Shown: positions 53,156 to 62,798, counted from the stretch's first letter. The stretch is 64,000 nucleotides of DNA from Pseudohongiella sp. (GCA_030651695.1 JAUSCD010000028.1:1-64000), one strand, 5' to 3'. Numbers and translations are program-made. The notes: generated by a model not told the origin, from the letters alone.

Positions 53156-54532
53156 TCAGCTCAGAGACAGCTGAATATTAAAGCAGGTACCAAATTGCTC
53201 ATCTGAGGTCACAGACATATGGCCATGATGATGCTCGGTGATAATAAAGTATGGATACGACAGACGATGCTCCACCGGGCATGGCGTTTCCCGCGTTGAC
53301 AGAGCAAAAAACGGCTCAAAAATTTCAACCTGATCTTCTGCACTCAGCATCTGGCCTTTGTGCCAGACTTTGATCCAGAGCGAATCAATAAAATCGCCGA
53401 TCTCTATTTTGATCCAGGGTGTGTGCCCGGCGTCCCGGGTTTTTGCGTTCAGAGCATAAAATGCGTTACGCAGCAGACGGGTAAATACCTGTTCCAGTTC
53501 GGACGGGAAACATTTGATTTTTGGCAATGACGCTTCATAGGTGCGGCGAATTTCAATGTCTTTAAATGCCAGACCGTTCGCGTCGATAAACAACTCTGCT
53601 GCCAGACTGATACTACGATCCATGATCTCCGTCACGTCCGCAGTTTGCTCGATATTGCGGTGGCTGCGTGCCAACTCAAGCAGGTTCTGAGAGATGGCAG
53701 TAGCTTGCTGTGCGCTCTCACGAACGGTTTCCACTTCGCGTAACAGAAACTCGGTGGCAGGCCCAAGATCAGCGGCTTCGATTTGTTGCCGCGCACTGGA
53801 GACACGCTGGAAGATACTGTTGATCGGCAGGCTGATATCGTAGGCCATGGCTGATGCCAGTTCCCCGAGCGCCGATAGCTTGTCACGCTCAGCCACCTTG
53901 CTTTCCGCATTCACCTGCTTGGTGATGTCAGAAATCAGTATCACTATACCCGTGTCATCATGGTGCTCAAGACGGTAAACGGTAATGTCAAAGCTGTACT
54001 GACCTCGCTGGGTATGTTTGACCTGCAGCGTTTCACCACTTGTCAGGACACGGTTCACCTGATCTTCGGTGAGGGTAATGGAAGGATAAGCCACCCACAG
54101 ACTTTTGCCCGCCACATCTTCAAAGGGGCGACCGGTGGTGTCCTCGGCAAGCTTGTTCCACTGAGTAACCTGCAACTGGTTGTTTACACCAATCAACATC
54201 ACCGGCATGGAGGTAACGATACTGGCTATGTAGGCTTCACGCTTGCTCAGTTGTTCGGCTGTCTGCTGCAGATCGGCTGTCCGCTCCGCCACCCTGTCTT
54301 CCAGTGTGGCTTTGATTTCTGTCAGCGCCCGGTTGGAGCGCATGGCACGCAAATGCGCGCGAATCAGGAATAACAATACAACCAGCAGTATCAGGATAAG
54401 CAAACTGGCGCTGGTATTGGCGATATATTGCCAGTTGGTAGAGCCGTCTGGTTCGCGGAACACTGCAAAGATATCGGCGTAAGCCTTTAAACTCACGCTT
54501 GCCAGTACTATCAGGGCCAAAAACTGTTTCAT
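53156..54532 (-). CDS. membrane PAS histidine-kinase-like protein, probably catalytically inactive
   Basis: 458 residues from ATG 54532. It has a hydrophobic N-terminus (signal or TM), a second TM (about 35-60), coiled coil (65-105), a PAS domain (about 105-210), a DHp-like region (215-290) and a C-terminal ATPase-like domain. The H-box reads AMAYDISLP with Y231 in place of the phospho-acceptor histidine. The N-box NAFYAL is kept, but the G1 (DxGxG) and G2 (GxGxG) boxes are absent; VWHKGQ and EHRLSYPY stand at those places. It ends 43 bp before putA and is likely co-transcribed, perhaps as a sensor or scaffold without kinase activity. Confidence 0.88.
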   Translation of the reverse strand: MKQFLALIVLASVSLKAYADIFAVFREPDGSTNWQYIANTSASLLILILLVVLLFLIRAHLRAMRSNRALTEIKATLEDRVAERTADLQQTAEQLSKREAYIASIVTSMPVMLIGVNNQLQVTQWNKLAEDTTGRPFEDVAGKSLWVAYPSITLTEDQVNRVLTSGETLQVKHTQRGQYSFDITVYRLEHHDDTGIVILISDITKQVNAESKVAERDKLSALGELASAMAYDISLPINSIFQRVSSARQQIEAADLGPATEFLLREVETVRESAQQATAISQNLLELARSHRNIEQTADVTEIMDRSISLAAELFIDANGLAFKDIEIRRTYEASLPKIKCFPSELEQVFTRLLRNAFYALNAKTRDAGHTPWIKIEIGDFIDSLWIKVWHKGQMLSAEDQVEIFEPFFALSTRETPCPVEHRLSYPYFIITEHHHGHMSVTSDEQFGTCFNIQLSLS

Positions 54533-54666
54533 GCACAATGTCTCGTAACGGGGTCTGGCGACCGGTCTCTTGAATTCTGTTCTAATCTGACTGTTCAGAG
54601 GGGGATTTTACAGGACTCGCCATAAGAATAGGCAATTGTTTGGTCTGTCCGCAGAAAGATACCCGT

Positions 54667-55548
54667 TTATGGCGCGGCCTCAATCCCGGAGTGTTCATAC
54701 GCTACTTGCAGAACCTTATCGATGTCAGAGGCTTCGTGTCGCTCCCTCAACTGCCGCTCTGGTTTGCCCCAGGTGCAGTTCACAATACGTCCTCGTCTGA
54801 CTGCCGGCCGTGCGCCGACCTCTTTGGCCCACCGCATGACATTTGTGTAGGATTCCGCATTCAGAAACTCTGCGGCGCTGTAGATCTTGTTCAGTACCAG
54901 TGCGCCGTACCATGGCCAGATTGCAATATCAGCGATGGTGTATTCATCCCCGATGATGTAACGATTGTTTTGCAGTTGCCGGTCAAGCACATCCAGCTGA
55001 CGCTTAACTTCCATGGTGAAGCGGTCGATGGGGTATGCCCATTTCTCTGGCGCATAACAGTAAAAGTGACCAAACCCTCCGCCCAGATACGGCGAACTGC
55101 CCATCTGCCAGAACACCCAGTTCATTGTTTCTGTGCGAGCCGGCACAGCGCTGGGCAAAAACGCATCAAATTTCTCTGCCAGATAGAACAAAATTGACGC
55201 TGACTCAAACACTCGTTGTGGCGGATTTACACTGAAATCCCGTAACGCGGGGATTTTTGAGTTGGGATTGATCTCCACAAATTCGCTGCCGAATTGATCA
55301 CCCTCGGAAATGTTGATCAGATGCGCATCGTACTCCGCGCCGCTGTGACCCAATGCCAGCAATTCCTCTAACATCACGGTGACTTTGACACCATTGGGTG
55401 TTCCCAGAGAATACAGCTGCATCGGGTGGCGGCCGCGGGGTAACACTTTGTCATGAGTGGCGCCCGCAATGGGCCGGTTGATATTGGTAAAGCGGCCACC
55501 GCTTTGCTTATCCCATTTCCAGACTTTGGGTGGTGTGTAGTCGGTCAT
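54667..55548 (-). CDS. yghU: YghU-like glutathione S-transferase / disulfide-bond oxidoreductase
   Basis: 293 residues. The long N-terminal extension (YTPPKVWKWD, TNINRPIAGATHDK) and the motif PRGRHPMQLYSLGTPNGVKVTVMLEE are typical of YghU/YfcG-type GSTs, which bind two glutathiones and reduce disulfides. The glutathione site NPNSKIPAL and ESASILFYLAE follow. It is the last gene of a five-gene minus-strand operon. The symbol is given by resemblance to E. coli. Confidence 0.92.
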   Translation of the reverse strand: MTDYTPPKVWKWDKQSGGRFTNINRPIAGATHDKVLPRGRHPMQLYSLGTPNGVKVTVMLEELLALGHSGAEYDAHLINISEGDQFGSEFVEINPNSKIPALRDFSVNPPQRVFESASILFYLAEKFDAFLPSAVPARTETMNWVFWQMGSSPYLGGGFGHFYCYAPEKWAYPIDRFTMEVKRQLDVLDRQLQNNRYIIGDEYTIADIAIWPWYGALVLNKIYSAAEFLNAESYTNVMRWAKEVGARPAVRRGRIVNCTWGKPERQLRERHEASDIDKVLQVAYEHSGIEAAP

Positions 55549-55572
55549 AAAATCAGTACATCTCCATTTATC

Positions 55573-57015
55573 TTAACAAGCCGGCAAACCAGGCCGGTCG
55601 GGCGTGGTAAAACTGCAACCATAACGGTCATCGGCCACCACGGCCGGGTTCAATACATCGTCACCTGCTGGTTTGGGCCCGCCGTTCACCCAGTTTAACC
55701 AGTCTGTCAGCGCGCGACGGGTTTCGTCAGGCGAAAAATCGCAGTGGCCCGGCGCCCTGATCGCACGCTGCACCAATAGATGATCGTTTCCGTTTCGGGT
55801 GGCGCCCTCGCGGTATAACTGTTGGTGTCTGAATGGTACGTAGAAGTCTCCCAGCGTGTGCATTGTCAGGACCGGCACAGAGAAGTCTCCGTGAATCTCC
55901 GGCAACCAGCGTACACCATCGCTGCGTAGCGCATTCACACCGCGCGCCGCGTCAACCCGCGGCATCATCTCATTAAATGCCACTTCTTCTGCCGTCGGCG
56001 TCCCACCGTCGGTCCAGCGATAGAACCGGTTACTGTTGTCGTAAACATTGCGATCGAGTATGCCGCGCACCGTGCCATCATCGCCGCCACTGCCCATCAC
56101 AGTATTCTGGAAATTGGAACGAAATCCGTATTCAAAGATCGGGCGCTTTCCACCTGTAAGCATCTGCGCCATCAACATCAGGCGCTCACCATTCAGACTC
56201 GCTGGCTCCCAGGTTGGCGCGCCAGTCTGGGCATCCAGTTTAAACAGTGCTCTGATAACAGGGCCCGGACTGAGCAGCCGGGTCTCAGCGTTCATCTCAC
56301 CATAGAGGGATGGGAACTCTGAGTAAGGCATATATGCATAACCGGCCAGTGTTTGCGCCAGCCGACTGTAGTCACCCAGCCACTGGAACTGATTCTGTTC
56401 CGCCTGACAAAACGGTGCGGCGCCTGCGTACGGCACAGGGTACAAGGTGCGCTGCATGTTCTCCCGCTCAACCGCCGCTGCAGCTGTATGGCCACCCAGA
56501 GAATTGCCGGATATCAGGTATTGCGAGGGCAAGTTCAGACTGATATTCCAGTCGCGTTGCAGATAGTCCACCAATTGCATCGCCAGTTGATTGGTATCTT
56601 CCACGCCTGCACGCACATCATAAAAATTAGCGGAGTAAGAGGACGCCGCCCAGGCGTATCCGGCAGCCAGTACCGCTTCACGGAAAGCCGCTGGCGGTAC
56701 CGACACAGCAAGTCCGGCTCCCACGCCACGATAACCGTGGGTGTACATCACCAATCCTCCACCATCCCAGCCCGCGGGAAACTCCGCGGCGTAAACCGCA
56801 TCACCTTGCAGTGCTGCATAGGTGCCGTAGAATGCGCGCGCGCCCGGAAGAGCATCAAACGCCAGTTCGGCTGCAGGCATAAAACTGCGACTATCATGCT
56901 CTCTTGAGCCACTGGTCACTGTGCCGGAGCTGGCACAAGCTGCCAATACAGCGGCACTGATGGTCAACGCTACGATGGCGCGTAACAGCGCCGTTTGTCT
57001 GAATCCAAAGTCCAT
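55573..57015 (-). CDS. lipoprotein alpha/beta hydrolase of unknown substrate
   Basis: 480 residues. The N-terminal signal peptide ends in the lipobox VLAACAS. The oxyanion-type HGYRG, the nucleophile elbow GNSLGG and a late HCDF histidine support an alpha/beta-hydrolase of the secreted lipase/peptidase type. A likely acid residue is in LGDFYVPF. Its substrate cannot be predicted. The start lies about 20 bp beyond the REP-like palindrome in the intergenic region. Confidence 0.82.
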   Translation of the reverse strand: MDFGFRQTALLRAIVALTISAAVLAACASSGTVTSGSREHDSRSFMPAAELAFDALPGARAFYGTYAALQGDAVYAAEFPAGWDGGGLVMYTHGYRGVGAGLAVSVPPAAFREAVLAAGYAWAASSYSANFYDVRAGVEDTNQLAMQLVDYLQRDWNISLNLPSQYLISGNSLGGHTAAAAVERENMQRTLYPVPYAGAAPFCQAEQNQFQWLGDYSRLAQTLAGYAYMPYSEFPSLYGEMNAETRLLSPGPVIRALFKLDAQTGAPTWEPASLNGERLMLMAQMLTGGKRPIFEYGFRSNFQNTVMGSGGDDGTVRGILDRNVYDNSNRFYRWTDGGTPTAEEVAFNEMMPRVDAARGVNALRSDGVRWLPEIHGDFSVPVLTMHTLGDFYVPFRHQQLYREGATRNGNDHLLVQRAIRAPGHCDFSPDETRRALTDWLNWVNGGPKPAGDDVLNPAVVADDRYGCSFTTPDRPGLPAC

Positions 57016-57035
57016 AAATTTTTCCTGTTTTTTTA

Positions 57036-57084
57036 ATTGGGGACGGAGGAGTGGTCAGAATTTGATCACTCCTCCGTCCCCAAT
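57036..57084. repeat. REP-like palindrome overlapping a gene's 3' end
   Basis: GGGGACGGAGGAGTGGTCA (57039-57057) and TGATCACTCCTCCGTCCCC (57063-57081) form a 19-bp inverted repeat with one G-T pair and a 5-nt loop, extended by ATT/AAT. The same GGGG-A/T-CGGAG core occurs at 42853. The right arm encodes the last five residues and the stop of the reductase gene. Confidence 0.75.
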
Positions 57085-58250
57085 AAACGAAAACTCAATC
57101 CCGCGTGCGCCTGCAGCCTGTCAATCAGCAACGCCCCCATAGCAGCGCCAGCCGTCCAGATACCGCCGGTGGCAGCATCCGGATTCCTCAGAAGACACAC
57201 GGCACTTTCTGCGATCATTTTCGAGGTAGAACCGTAACCCGGGTCTTTATCGCCTTTGACGCTGACCGTCAGGCGCTGGCCCCGGGCATTGGAGCCGGCA
57301 AACAGCACTTCATAAAAACCGTTTTCACGTTCTTCTTTGGTGGGGCCATCGCCGGGTTTTAATGTACTGGCTGCCATAGACTTGTCAGCTGCTACCGCAT
57401 TGGCTGTGGCTTCGCCCTGCTCGCCAGGGCCAGTCAGCAACATTTCGTCGTAAACAAAATCCTTCCCCCATACATGGTCAAGTAAAAAATTGCTTCGATG
57501 AATATTTTTGGTATTGATAGTGGCCATCACAAATGGCGCAGACCAGCTGTTCAGATCATCATCAAATACTGGCGCCGCACCCGAAGGCTGTTCGGCACCT
57601 GCAACACCTTCTGTGAGCGCAAACGGGCTCATCATCACTTTTGTGACATTCGGATTTTTGGCAGCTGCGGCCATCGTGGCTTTCAGACTTGCCAGTGTGC
57701 CGCCGGAGAATCCACCTTTCATGGTTTTCACCCGGCCTTTTACGCGCGTCATTGGCGCATCAAATTTTTCCATAGCTTTTTGCTGCAGAAAAACCACACC
57801 CAGATCAAACGGAATAGAATCAAACCCGCAGGAAAACACAATGCGCGCACCACTGGCCTGCGCCACAGCACGATGTGATGCAATCATGTCGTGCATCCAG
57901 GCTGGCTCACCACACAGATCAACATAGTCCGTGCCCGCGGCCGCGCACGCGGCCACCAGATCCGAACCGTATAACTGGTACGGGCCAACAGTGGTAATCA
58001 CAACTTTAGTAGTTGCCACCATGGCGTTAATCGAGTCTGCATTATCCGCATCTGCAATAACAAATGGCACAGCCGCCGGCACACCAATTTCATCACGGAC
58101 CTGCTCAAGTTTGTCGCGGCTACGGCCAGCCATGGCCCACTTTACTTCGCCGTTCACGCCGTATTGATTGTTCAGATATTCACAGACCAGGCGCCCGGTG
58201 TAACCGCTGGCGCCGTACACAATAATGTCGAACTTACGATTTACAGACAT
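57066..58250 (-). CDS. saccharopine dehydrogenase-like / trans-acting enoyl reductase family protein
   Basis: 394 residues from ATG 58250 (AGGAAAAGTC upstream). The N-terminal Rossmann motif is IVYGASGYTGRLVCEYL, and VGPYQLYG, DYVDLCGEPAW and CGFDSIPFDLG are typical of the saccharopine-dehydrogenase-like reductases related to mycobacterial trans-acting enoyl reductases. The substrate is unknown, perhaps a lipid. The final residues LGTEE are encoded by one arm of the REP-like palindrome. It is part of the five-gene operon. Confidence 0.88.
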   Translation of the reverse strand: MSVNRKFDIIVYGASGYTGRLVCEYLNNQYGVNGEVKWAMAGRSRDKLEQVRDEIGVPAAVPFVIADADNADSINAMVATTKVVITTVGPYQLYGSDLVAACAAAGTDYVDLCGEPAWMHDMIASHRAVAQASGARIVFSCGFDSIPFDLGVVFLQQKAMEKFDAPMTRVKGRVKTMKGGFSGGTLASLKATMAAAAKNPNVTKVMMSPFALTEGVAGAEQPSGAAPVFDDDLNSWSAPFVMATINTKNIHRSNFLLDHVWGKDFVYDEMLLTGPGEQGEATANAVAADKSMAASTLKPGDGPTKEERENGFYEVLFAGSNARGQRLTVSVKGDKDPGYGSTSKMIAESAVCLLRNPDAATGGIWTAGAAMGALLIDRLQAHAGLSFRLLGTEE

Positions 58251-58267
58251 GACTTTTCCTGCAGCTC

Positions 58268-59158
58268 TCAAGTAAAACCCACAACATCCTCGTTCAACAC
58301 ATGTGCCAGCAACGGGCTAGCCGCCGCCCGCTCAAAGGCTTCATCAATCGCCTTGTAGCGCTGCTGCACAACGGGACGGTAGTTTGGATGAGTAAAGATA
58401 TACAGCTCGCCCGCATTAAGTGCCTCCACAACGCGCTCACCCACAACATCGACATTCAACCCGTTGTTGATGACGTTCTGCATATGTGCCGCGAGCGCTT
58501 CGCTTTTAAAACTGTCCGCATCACTTGCCTGCTCGTCACGTGAATAATCAGGCTGCCGGTTGCGTTCCGATAAGTTGATGCGGGTTTTAACAAAAGCCGG
58601 ACACAGCACCGAGACTTTAATATTGTGTGGTTTTAATTCGGCGTACCAACTTTCTGACATGGCCACCACAGCAGCTTTAGTGGCCGTGTACGCACCGGCA
58701 AATGGCACACCGACCATACCAGCCATAGACGCGACGTTCAGTAATCTTCCGCCTTCACCATGTTTTTTGATCAGCGGAACCATGGTCTGCGTGCCGTAAA
58801 TAACCCCCATCAAATTGACATCCAGCACCCAGCGCCAGTCATTGCGATCAGACTGCTCCACAGTGCCGGTGCCGCCGCCAACGCCGGCATTGTTTACCAG
58901 CATATGAATCTTGCCGAATTGCCGCTCTGCCTGGTCCGCCAGGTGGTGCCAGTGACCGATATTGGTGACGTCCATGGTGACGCCTGTGGCGCGCGCGCCT
59001 TCAGATTTCAGCTGCGCCAGCGCAAGGTCCAGCTGAACGGGATCTATATCGCCCAGCACGACATTCATGCCCTGTTTACCCAACGCGCTGGCGATGCTGA
59101 GTCCAATACCCTCTGCACCACCGCTGATTACAACGGTTTTCCCGGCAAATTGGCTCAT
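58268..59158 (-). CDS. SDR family oxidoreductase
   Basis: 296-residue classical SDR with the cofactor motif GGAEGIGLS, NNAGVGGG and catalytic YTATK (Tyr/Lys pair). The acidic residue D after the second strand (GDIDP) suggests NAD preference. It is 17 bp from the reductase gene and 4 bp from the DUF6265-like gene. Confidence 0.93.
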   Translation of the reverse strand: MSQFAGKTVVISGGAEGIGLSIASALGKQGMNVVLGDIDPVQLDLALAQLKSEGARATGVTMDVTNIGHWHHLADQAERQFGKIHMLVNNAGVGGGTGTVEQSDRNDWRWVLDVNLMGVIYGTQTMVPLIKKHGEGGRLLNVASMAGMVGVPFAGAYTATKAAVVAMSESWYAELKPHNIKVSVLCPAFVKTRINLSERNRQPDYSRDEQASDADSFKSEALAAHMQNVINNGLNVDVVGERVVEALNAGELYIFTHPNYRPVVQQRYKAIDEAFERAAASPLLAHVLNEDVVGFT

Positions 59159-59162
59159 GGCG

Positions 59163-59657
59163 TTAATCCCAGAGACTGCGTTTGGTCAGCACTAGATCCA
59201 TTTTCTGGCCGGTCGGCTGCTCGATATGGATGGTGAACGTCTCACCACTGAGTGTGTAGCCCAACGACTTCATACCGCTATCGCCCACATTATTAAAGTG
59301 CACATGGTTTTCCATGATCATGGCCAGCTCCATTTTCAGTGGCTCGGGCGTGCGTGGCTGAAAGCCCGGATCAAACTGCTGCAGATGCAGCACCAGCGAA
59401 CCATCAACTTCCTCGATGGTAATCATCTCAAACATGCTGGTGCCGGTTGGGCCGGTCATGCGCACCATGGCAGCAATGGAACCGGCTTGAGCTGCAATCC
59501 AGTTTTCTTCCAGAGTATTGGGGCCCAGCGCGCCGGCGTAATTGCCGGTCATCCACTGCAGCTGGTCAATAGTGGCAGCTGGTCCGGCGGCAAATGTCAT
59601 ACTGGACGAGAGCGAAAACAGACCAGCAGCAACAAGCGATTTATACGTGGTATTCAT
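59163..59657 (-). CDS. secreted DUF6265-like protein
   Basis: 164 residues with a signal peptide (ending near SMTFA). The motif QLQWMTGNYAG, EENWIAAQAGSIAAMVRM and LQQFDPGF match the DUF6265 family, small beta-barrel (lipocalin-like) secreted proteins of unknown role. It is the first gene of the minus-strand operon. Confidence 0.85.
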   Translation of the reverse strand: MNTTYKSLVAAGLFSLSSSMTFAAGPAATIDQLQWMTGNYAGALGPNTLEENWIAAQAGSIAAMVRMTGPTGTSMFEMITIEEVDGSLVLHLQQFDPGFQPRTPEPLKMELAMIMENHVHFNNVGDSGMKSLGYTLSGETFTIHIEQPTGQKMDLVLTKRSLWD

Positions 59658-59890
59658 GGGTGATTCCTTATGGATTACTCTTGATAAAAACTCTTGGACG
59701 GGCTAACGGTCTGACCCGAGCTTAGCACTACCGGCGAGCCCATGCACAGTGCCGGGCTGACAATAACCGGGCAAAATGAATGAATTCAGAGTCGCACTCA
59801 TCCGGTTTGACAACACCACAAAGGGATGTGTCATCATCCGGCATCACAAACAGTACCTCCGGAATACGAATACCCGGAAGAGAGCATCAC

Positions 59891-60910
59891 ATGAACCATC
59901 GTTATATCGGCAAAAGCGGGCTGCGCGTCAGCCCGATCTGTATGGGCACCATGAGTTTTGGCAGCTGGAGTGATGAGAAAGAGTCGTTCCGGATTCTTGA
60001 TAAAGCGTATGAACGAGGCATCAACTTCTATGACACCGCCGAGGTGTATCCGGTGCCGCCGCGCGCGGAGACCGTGGGCCTGACTGAAACCATTTTCGGC
60101 AAGTGGATCAAAACCAGAAACCGCGACTCTCTGATTATTGCCACCAAGGTGGCCGGCGCTGCCTCTGGCTGGTTTGTTCCACCCATCCGGGCTGGTCTCA
60201 CCGCAATTGACCGTCATCATATCGAACGCGCCGTTGAAGGTAGCCTGCAACGTATGGGGCTGGACTACATTGACCTGTATCAGGTGCATTGGCCGGATAT
60301 GGTAGTGCCGATTGAGGAGTCGATGGCGGCGCTTGATCGCCTGGTGGAGTCAGGTAAAGTGCGTTATCTGGGCACATCCAATGAGAATGCGTACGGACTG
60401 ACCAAGGCCAATACGGTGGCGGACTATGAGGGTTATGCGCGCTTTCATTCGATTCAGAATAATTTTTCTTTATTGAACCGGCGTTTTCTGGATGAGCTGG
60501 CATTGGTTTGTCGACGGGAGAATGTGTCGTTGTTGCCTTACTCGCCGATTGGTGGGGGTATGTTGAGCGGCAAATACAATACGGACAACATTCCGGACAA
60601 CAGTCGGTTCGGGGAGTATCTGAAGCTGGAGAGTCCGCGGCAGCGGGCGATGGCGGATCGGTTTTTGAATCCGCGGACTTTGGATTCTACGGCGCGTTAT
60701 ATTGAGATTGCGCGGGAGGCGGGGATGTCTACGACGACTCTGGCGGTGGCGTGGAGTATGAATTTTGATTTTGTGGCGTCGACCATTATCGGGGCGCGGA
60801 CGGCAGATCAGCTGGATGATTCTTTTGCTGCGCTGGATGTAAAACTGACGCCGGAGGTGTTGTCGGCTTGTGATGCGGTGCATCGGGATATTTTGTATCC
60901 GATGGGCTGA
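59891..60910 (+). CDS. aldo/keto reductase
   Basis: 339 residues from ATG 59891 (GGAAGAGAG upstream). The catalytic tetrad residues are visible: D and Y in FYDTAEVYP, K in IATKVAG, H in YQVHWPD. It is an AKR with Tas/YajO-like architecture, probably NADPH-dependent with an unknown carbonyl substrate. The last about 140 codons (from about 60480) switch to GCG, CGG, GGG and TTG codons, unlike the first part and the neighbouring genes. That suggests a recombined 3' half. Confidence 0.93.
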   Translation: MNHRYIGKSGLRVSPICMGTMSFGSWSDEKESFRILDKAYERGINFYDTAEVYPVPPRAETVGLTETIFGKWIKTRNRDSLIIATKVAGAASGWFVPPIRAGLTAIDRHHIERAVEGSLQRMGLDYIDLYQVHWPDMVVPIEESMAALDRLVESGKVRYLGTSNENAYGLTKANTVADYEGYARFHSIQNNFSLLNRRFLDELALVCRRENVSLLPYSPIGGGMLSGKYNTDNIPDNSRFGEYLKLESPRQRAMADRFLNPRTLDSTARYIEIAREAGMSTTTLAVAWSMNFDFVASTIIGARTADQLDDSFAALDVKLTPEVLSACDAVHRDILYPMG

Positions 60911-61067
60911 TTGGTTTTAGAACGCCTTGATTGGAGAGCGCACAGGGTCTCCGCACAGTCGATGAATCCGACTGAGGAAAACCGAGGCTAGGGAGATCAG
61001 TTGTATCAGGCCGCGGTGTTGACTACTCTTGCAGAATTATTCCCGGAACGATGAGTAATTCTCTGCA

Positions 61068-62798
61068 ATGGACTACTACAACAAGAATGCGCCACAGCTG
61101 TTCCGGCAGTATGAATCTCTGCCAGTAGAGAAAGTCCATGAGCCATGGCTTAAGTTGTTGCCTGAGCAGCCCGGCCTTGCCTGTGATATTGGCGCCGGCT
61201 CCGGTCGCGATGCTCGTTGGCTGGCGACTCAGGGTTGGGATGTTGTAGCTGTGGAGCCTGCGACAGAACTGCGCCTGCAGGGCGAAAGACAAAATGTGTT
61301 GCCTGCTTCCAGCGCATCTATCAAAAGTTCCGGCAGCGTCACCTGGCTGGACGACACGCTGCCTGAACTCAAAAAACTTCGTGCACTGGATCAGCGGTTT
61401 AATCTGATTCTGATCAGCGCGGTGTGGATGCACATGCCAGCGGCTCAGCATCAGCGGGCCATGCGTATTGTCAGTGAGCTGCTGGCTCCGGGGGGATTGT
61501 TAGTGATTACCCTCAGAAACGGGCCAGATGACCATGACCGTTTTTTCCCGGTAAGCGCAGATGATGTGATTGCGTTGGCGCAGGACCGCGCGCTGATCAG
61601 CAAATATCGATCGCGCGGCGATGACTTGCAAAGGGCTGATATTGAGTGGGATAGTCTGGTGTTTCAGTTGCCGGATGACGGCTCCGGAAGTTTGCCGCTG
61701 CTGCGTCATATTATCGTCAACGACAATAAAGCTGCCTCTTATAAACTCGGCCTGTTACGTGTGTTGATTCGAATAGCAGAAGGCGCCCCGGGAATGGTGA
61801 CCCGACGCACTGACGACTGGGTGGAAATACCGTTTGGACTGGTTGGACTGTATTGGATCAAAACCTATCTGCCTCTGGTGCTACGGCACAACCTTGTTCA
61901 GGCTCCGAAAGCGGATCACAGAAATCAGACTGGTTATGGCTGGGCAAAACCACAACATTTTTACAGTCTGCAGGATCAATCCGCTTACGACCTGAGAATA
62001 GGCGCCAGCTTTAATGCTGAAACTTCGAAACGTCTCAGAGGGGCTATCCATGACGCCTGCCTGAATATCAAGAATATGCCTGCAAAATACATCACCTACC
62101 CCGGACAAAGCCGGCAGGTATTTGAATGTGAGACCCGCACTTTCCGACACAGAGATAGCAGCTGGCAAATCACCAAAGAAAGTCTGCAGCATTTCGGCAG
62201 CTTCAGAATACCGGCGCAACTCTGGCAAACCATGAGTCAATATGCCTGCTGGCTGGAGCCGGCCATTCTTAATGAGTGGGTTAAGCTGATGCAAAGCTGG
62301 CGGGCAGAGTACAGTCTCAGTGTATACAGCAATGTCTTCCAGTGGATTGAGGCTGATCGTGACACATCAAAAGTGCGCAATCGTTTTCAGCAACTTCAAA
62401 ACGAGGGCAAGCCACTTCATTGTGTGTGGACTGAAAAAATGCTCGGCAATGAACGCTACGCCATTGATCATTGTTTTCCCTGGTCACGCTGGCTGAATAA
62501 TGATCTGTGGAACCTGATGCCAACCACAGAAAAAGCTAACAGCGCCAAGGCCGACAAATTGCCATCTGCCGCTCTTATGCATTATTCAAAAAAATTGATT
62601 GTGGACTGGTGGCAACAAGCTTATCTGGACGACAATTCACTACAGCAACAATTTTTTGTTGAAGCGCAATCAGCACTGCCCTTGCTGGATGACAATGCTA
62701 AAACGCTGGAGCCTGTGTTCCATGCCATGCAACATCAACGTGCGCGATTGAAGGCCAATCAACAATTGGCCGAGTGGGGATATCTGCGAAGCCGGTAG
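61068..62798 (+). CDS. SAM methyltransferase-HNH nuclease fusion protein
   Basis: 576 residues. Residues about 1-190 form a class I methyltransferase with motif I DIGAGSGRDARW (from D40) and VWMHMPAAQ, small-molecule-like (no NPPY/DPPY of DNA amino-methylases). The middle (about 215-290) has SYKLGLLRVLIRIA and PFGLVGLYWIKTYLPL, a region I associate with HNH nuclease proteins. The C-terminus (about 445-505) is an HNH motif with D467-H468 in YAIDHCFPW, N482 in DLWNLMP and a following Asn/Lys set. A single-chain modifier plus nuclease could be a defence protein; function is not known. Confidence 0.82.
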   Translation: MDYYNKNAPQLFRQYESLPVEKVHEPWLKLLPEQPGLACDIGAGSGRDARWLATQGWDVVAVEPATELRLQGERQNVLPASSASIKSSGSVTWLDDTLPELKKLRALDQRFNLILISAVWMHMPAAQHQRAMRIVSELLAPGGLLVITLRNGPDDHDRFFPVSADDVIALAQDRALISKYRSRGDDLQRADIEWDSLVFQLPDDGSGSLPLLRHIIVNDNKAASYKLGLLRVLIRIAEGAPGMVTRRTDDWVEIPFGLVGLYWIKTYLPLVLRHNLVQAPKADHRNQTGYGWAKPQHFYSLQDQSAYDLRIGASFNAETSKRLRGAIHDACLNIKNMPAKYITYPGQSRQVFECETRTFRHRDSSWQITKESLQHFGSFRIPAQLWQTMSQYACWLEPAILNEWVKLMQSWRAEYSLSVYSNVFQWIEADRDTSKVRNRFQQLQNEGKPLHCVWTEKMLGNERYAIDHCFPWSRWLNNDLWNLMPTTEKANSAKADKLPSAALMHYSKKLIVDWWQQAYLDDNSLQQQFFVEAQSALPLLDDNAKTLEPVFHAMQHQRARLKANQQLAEWGYLRSR

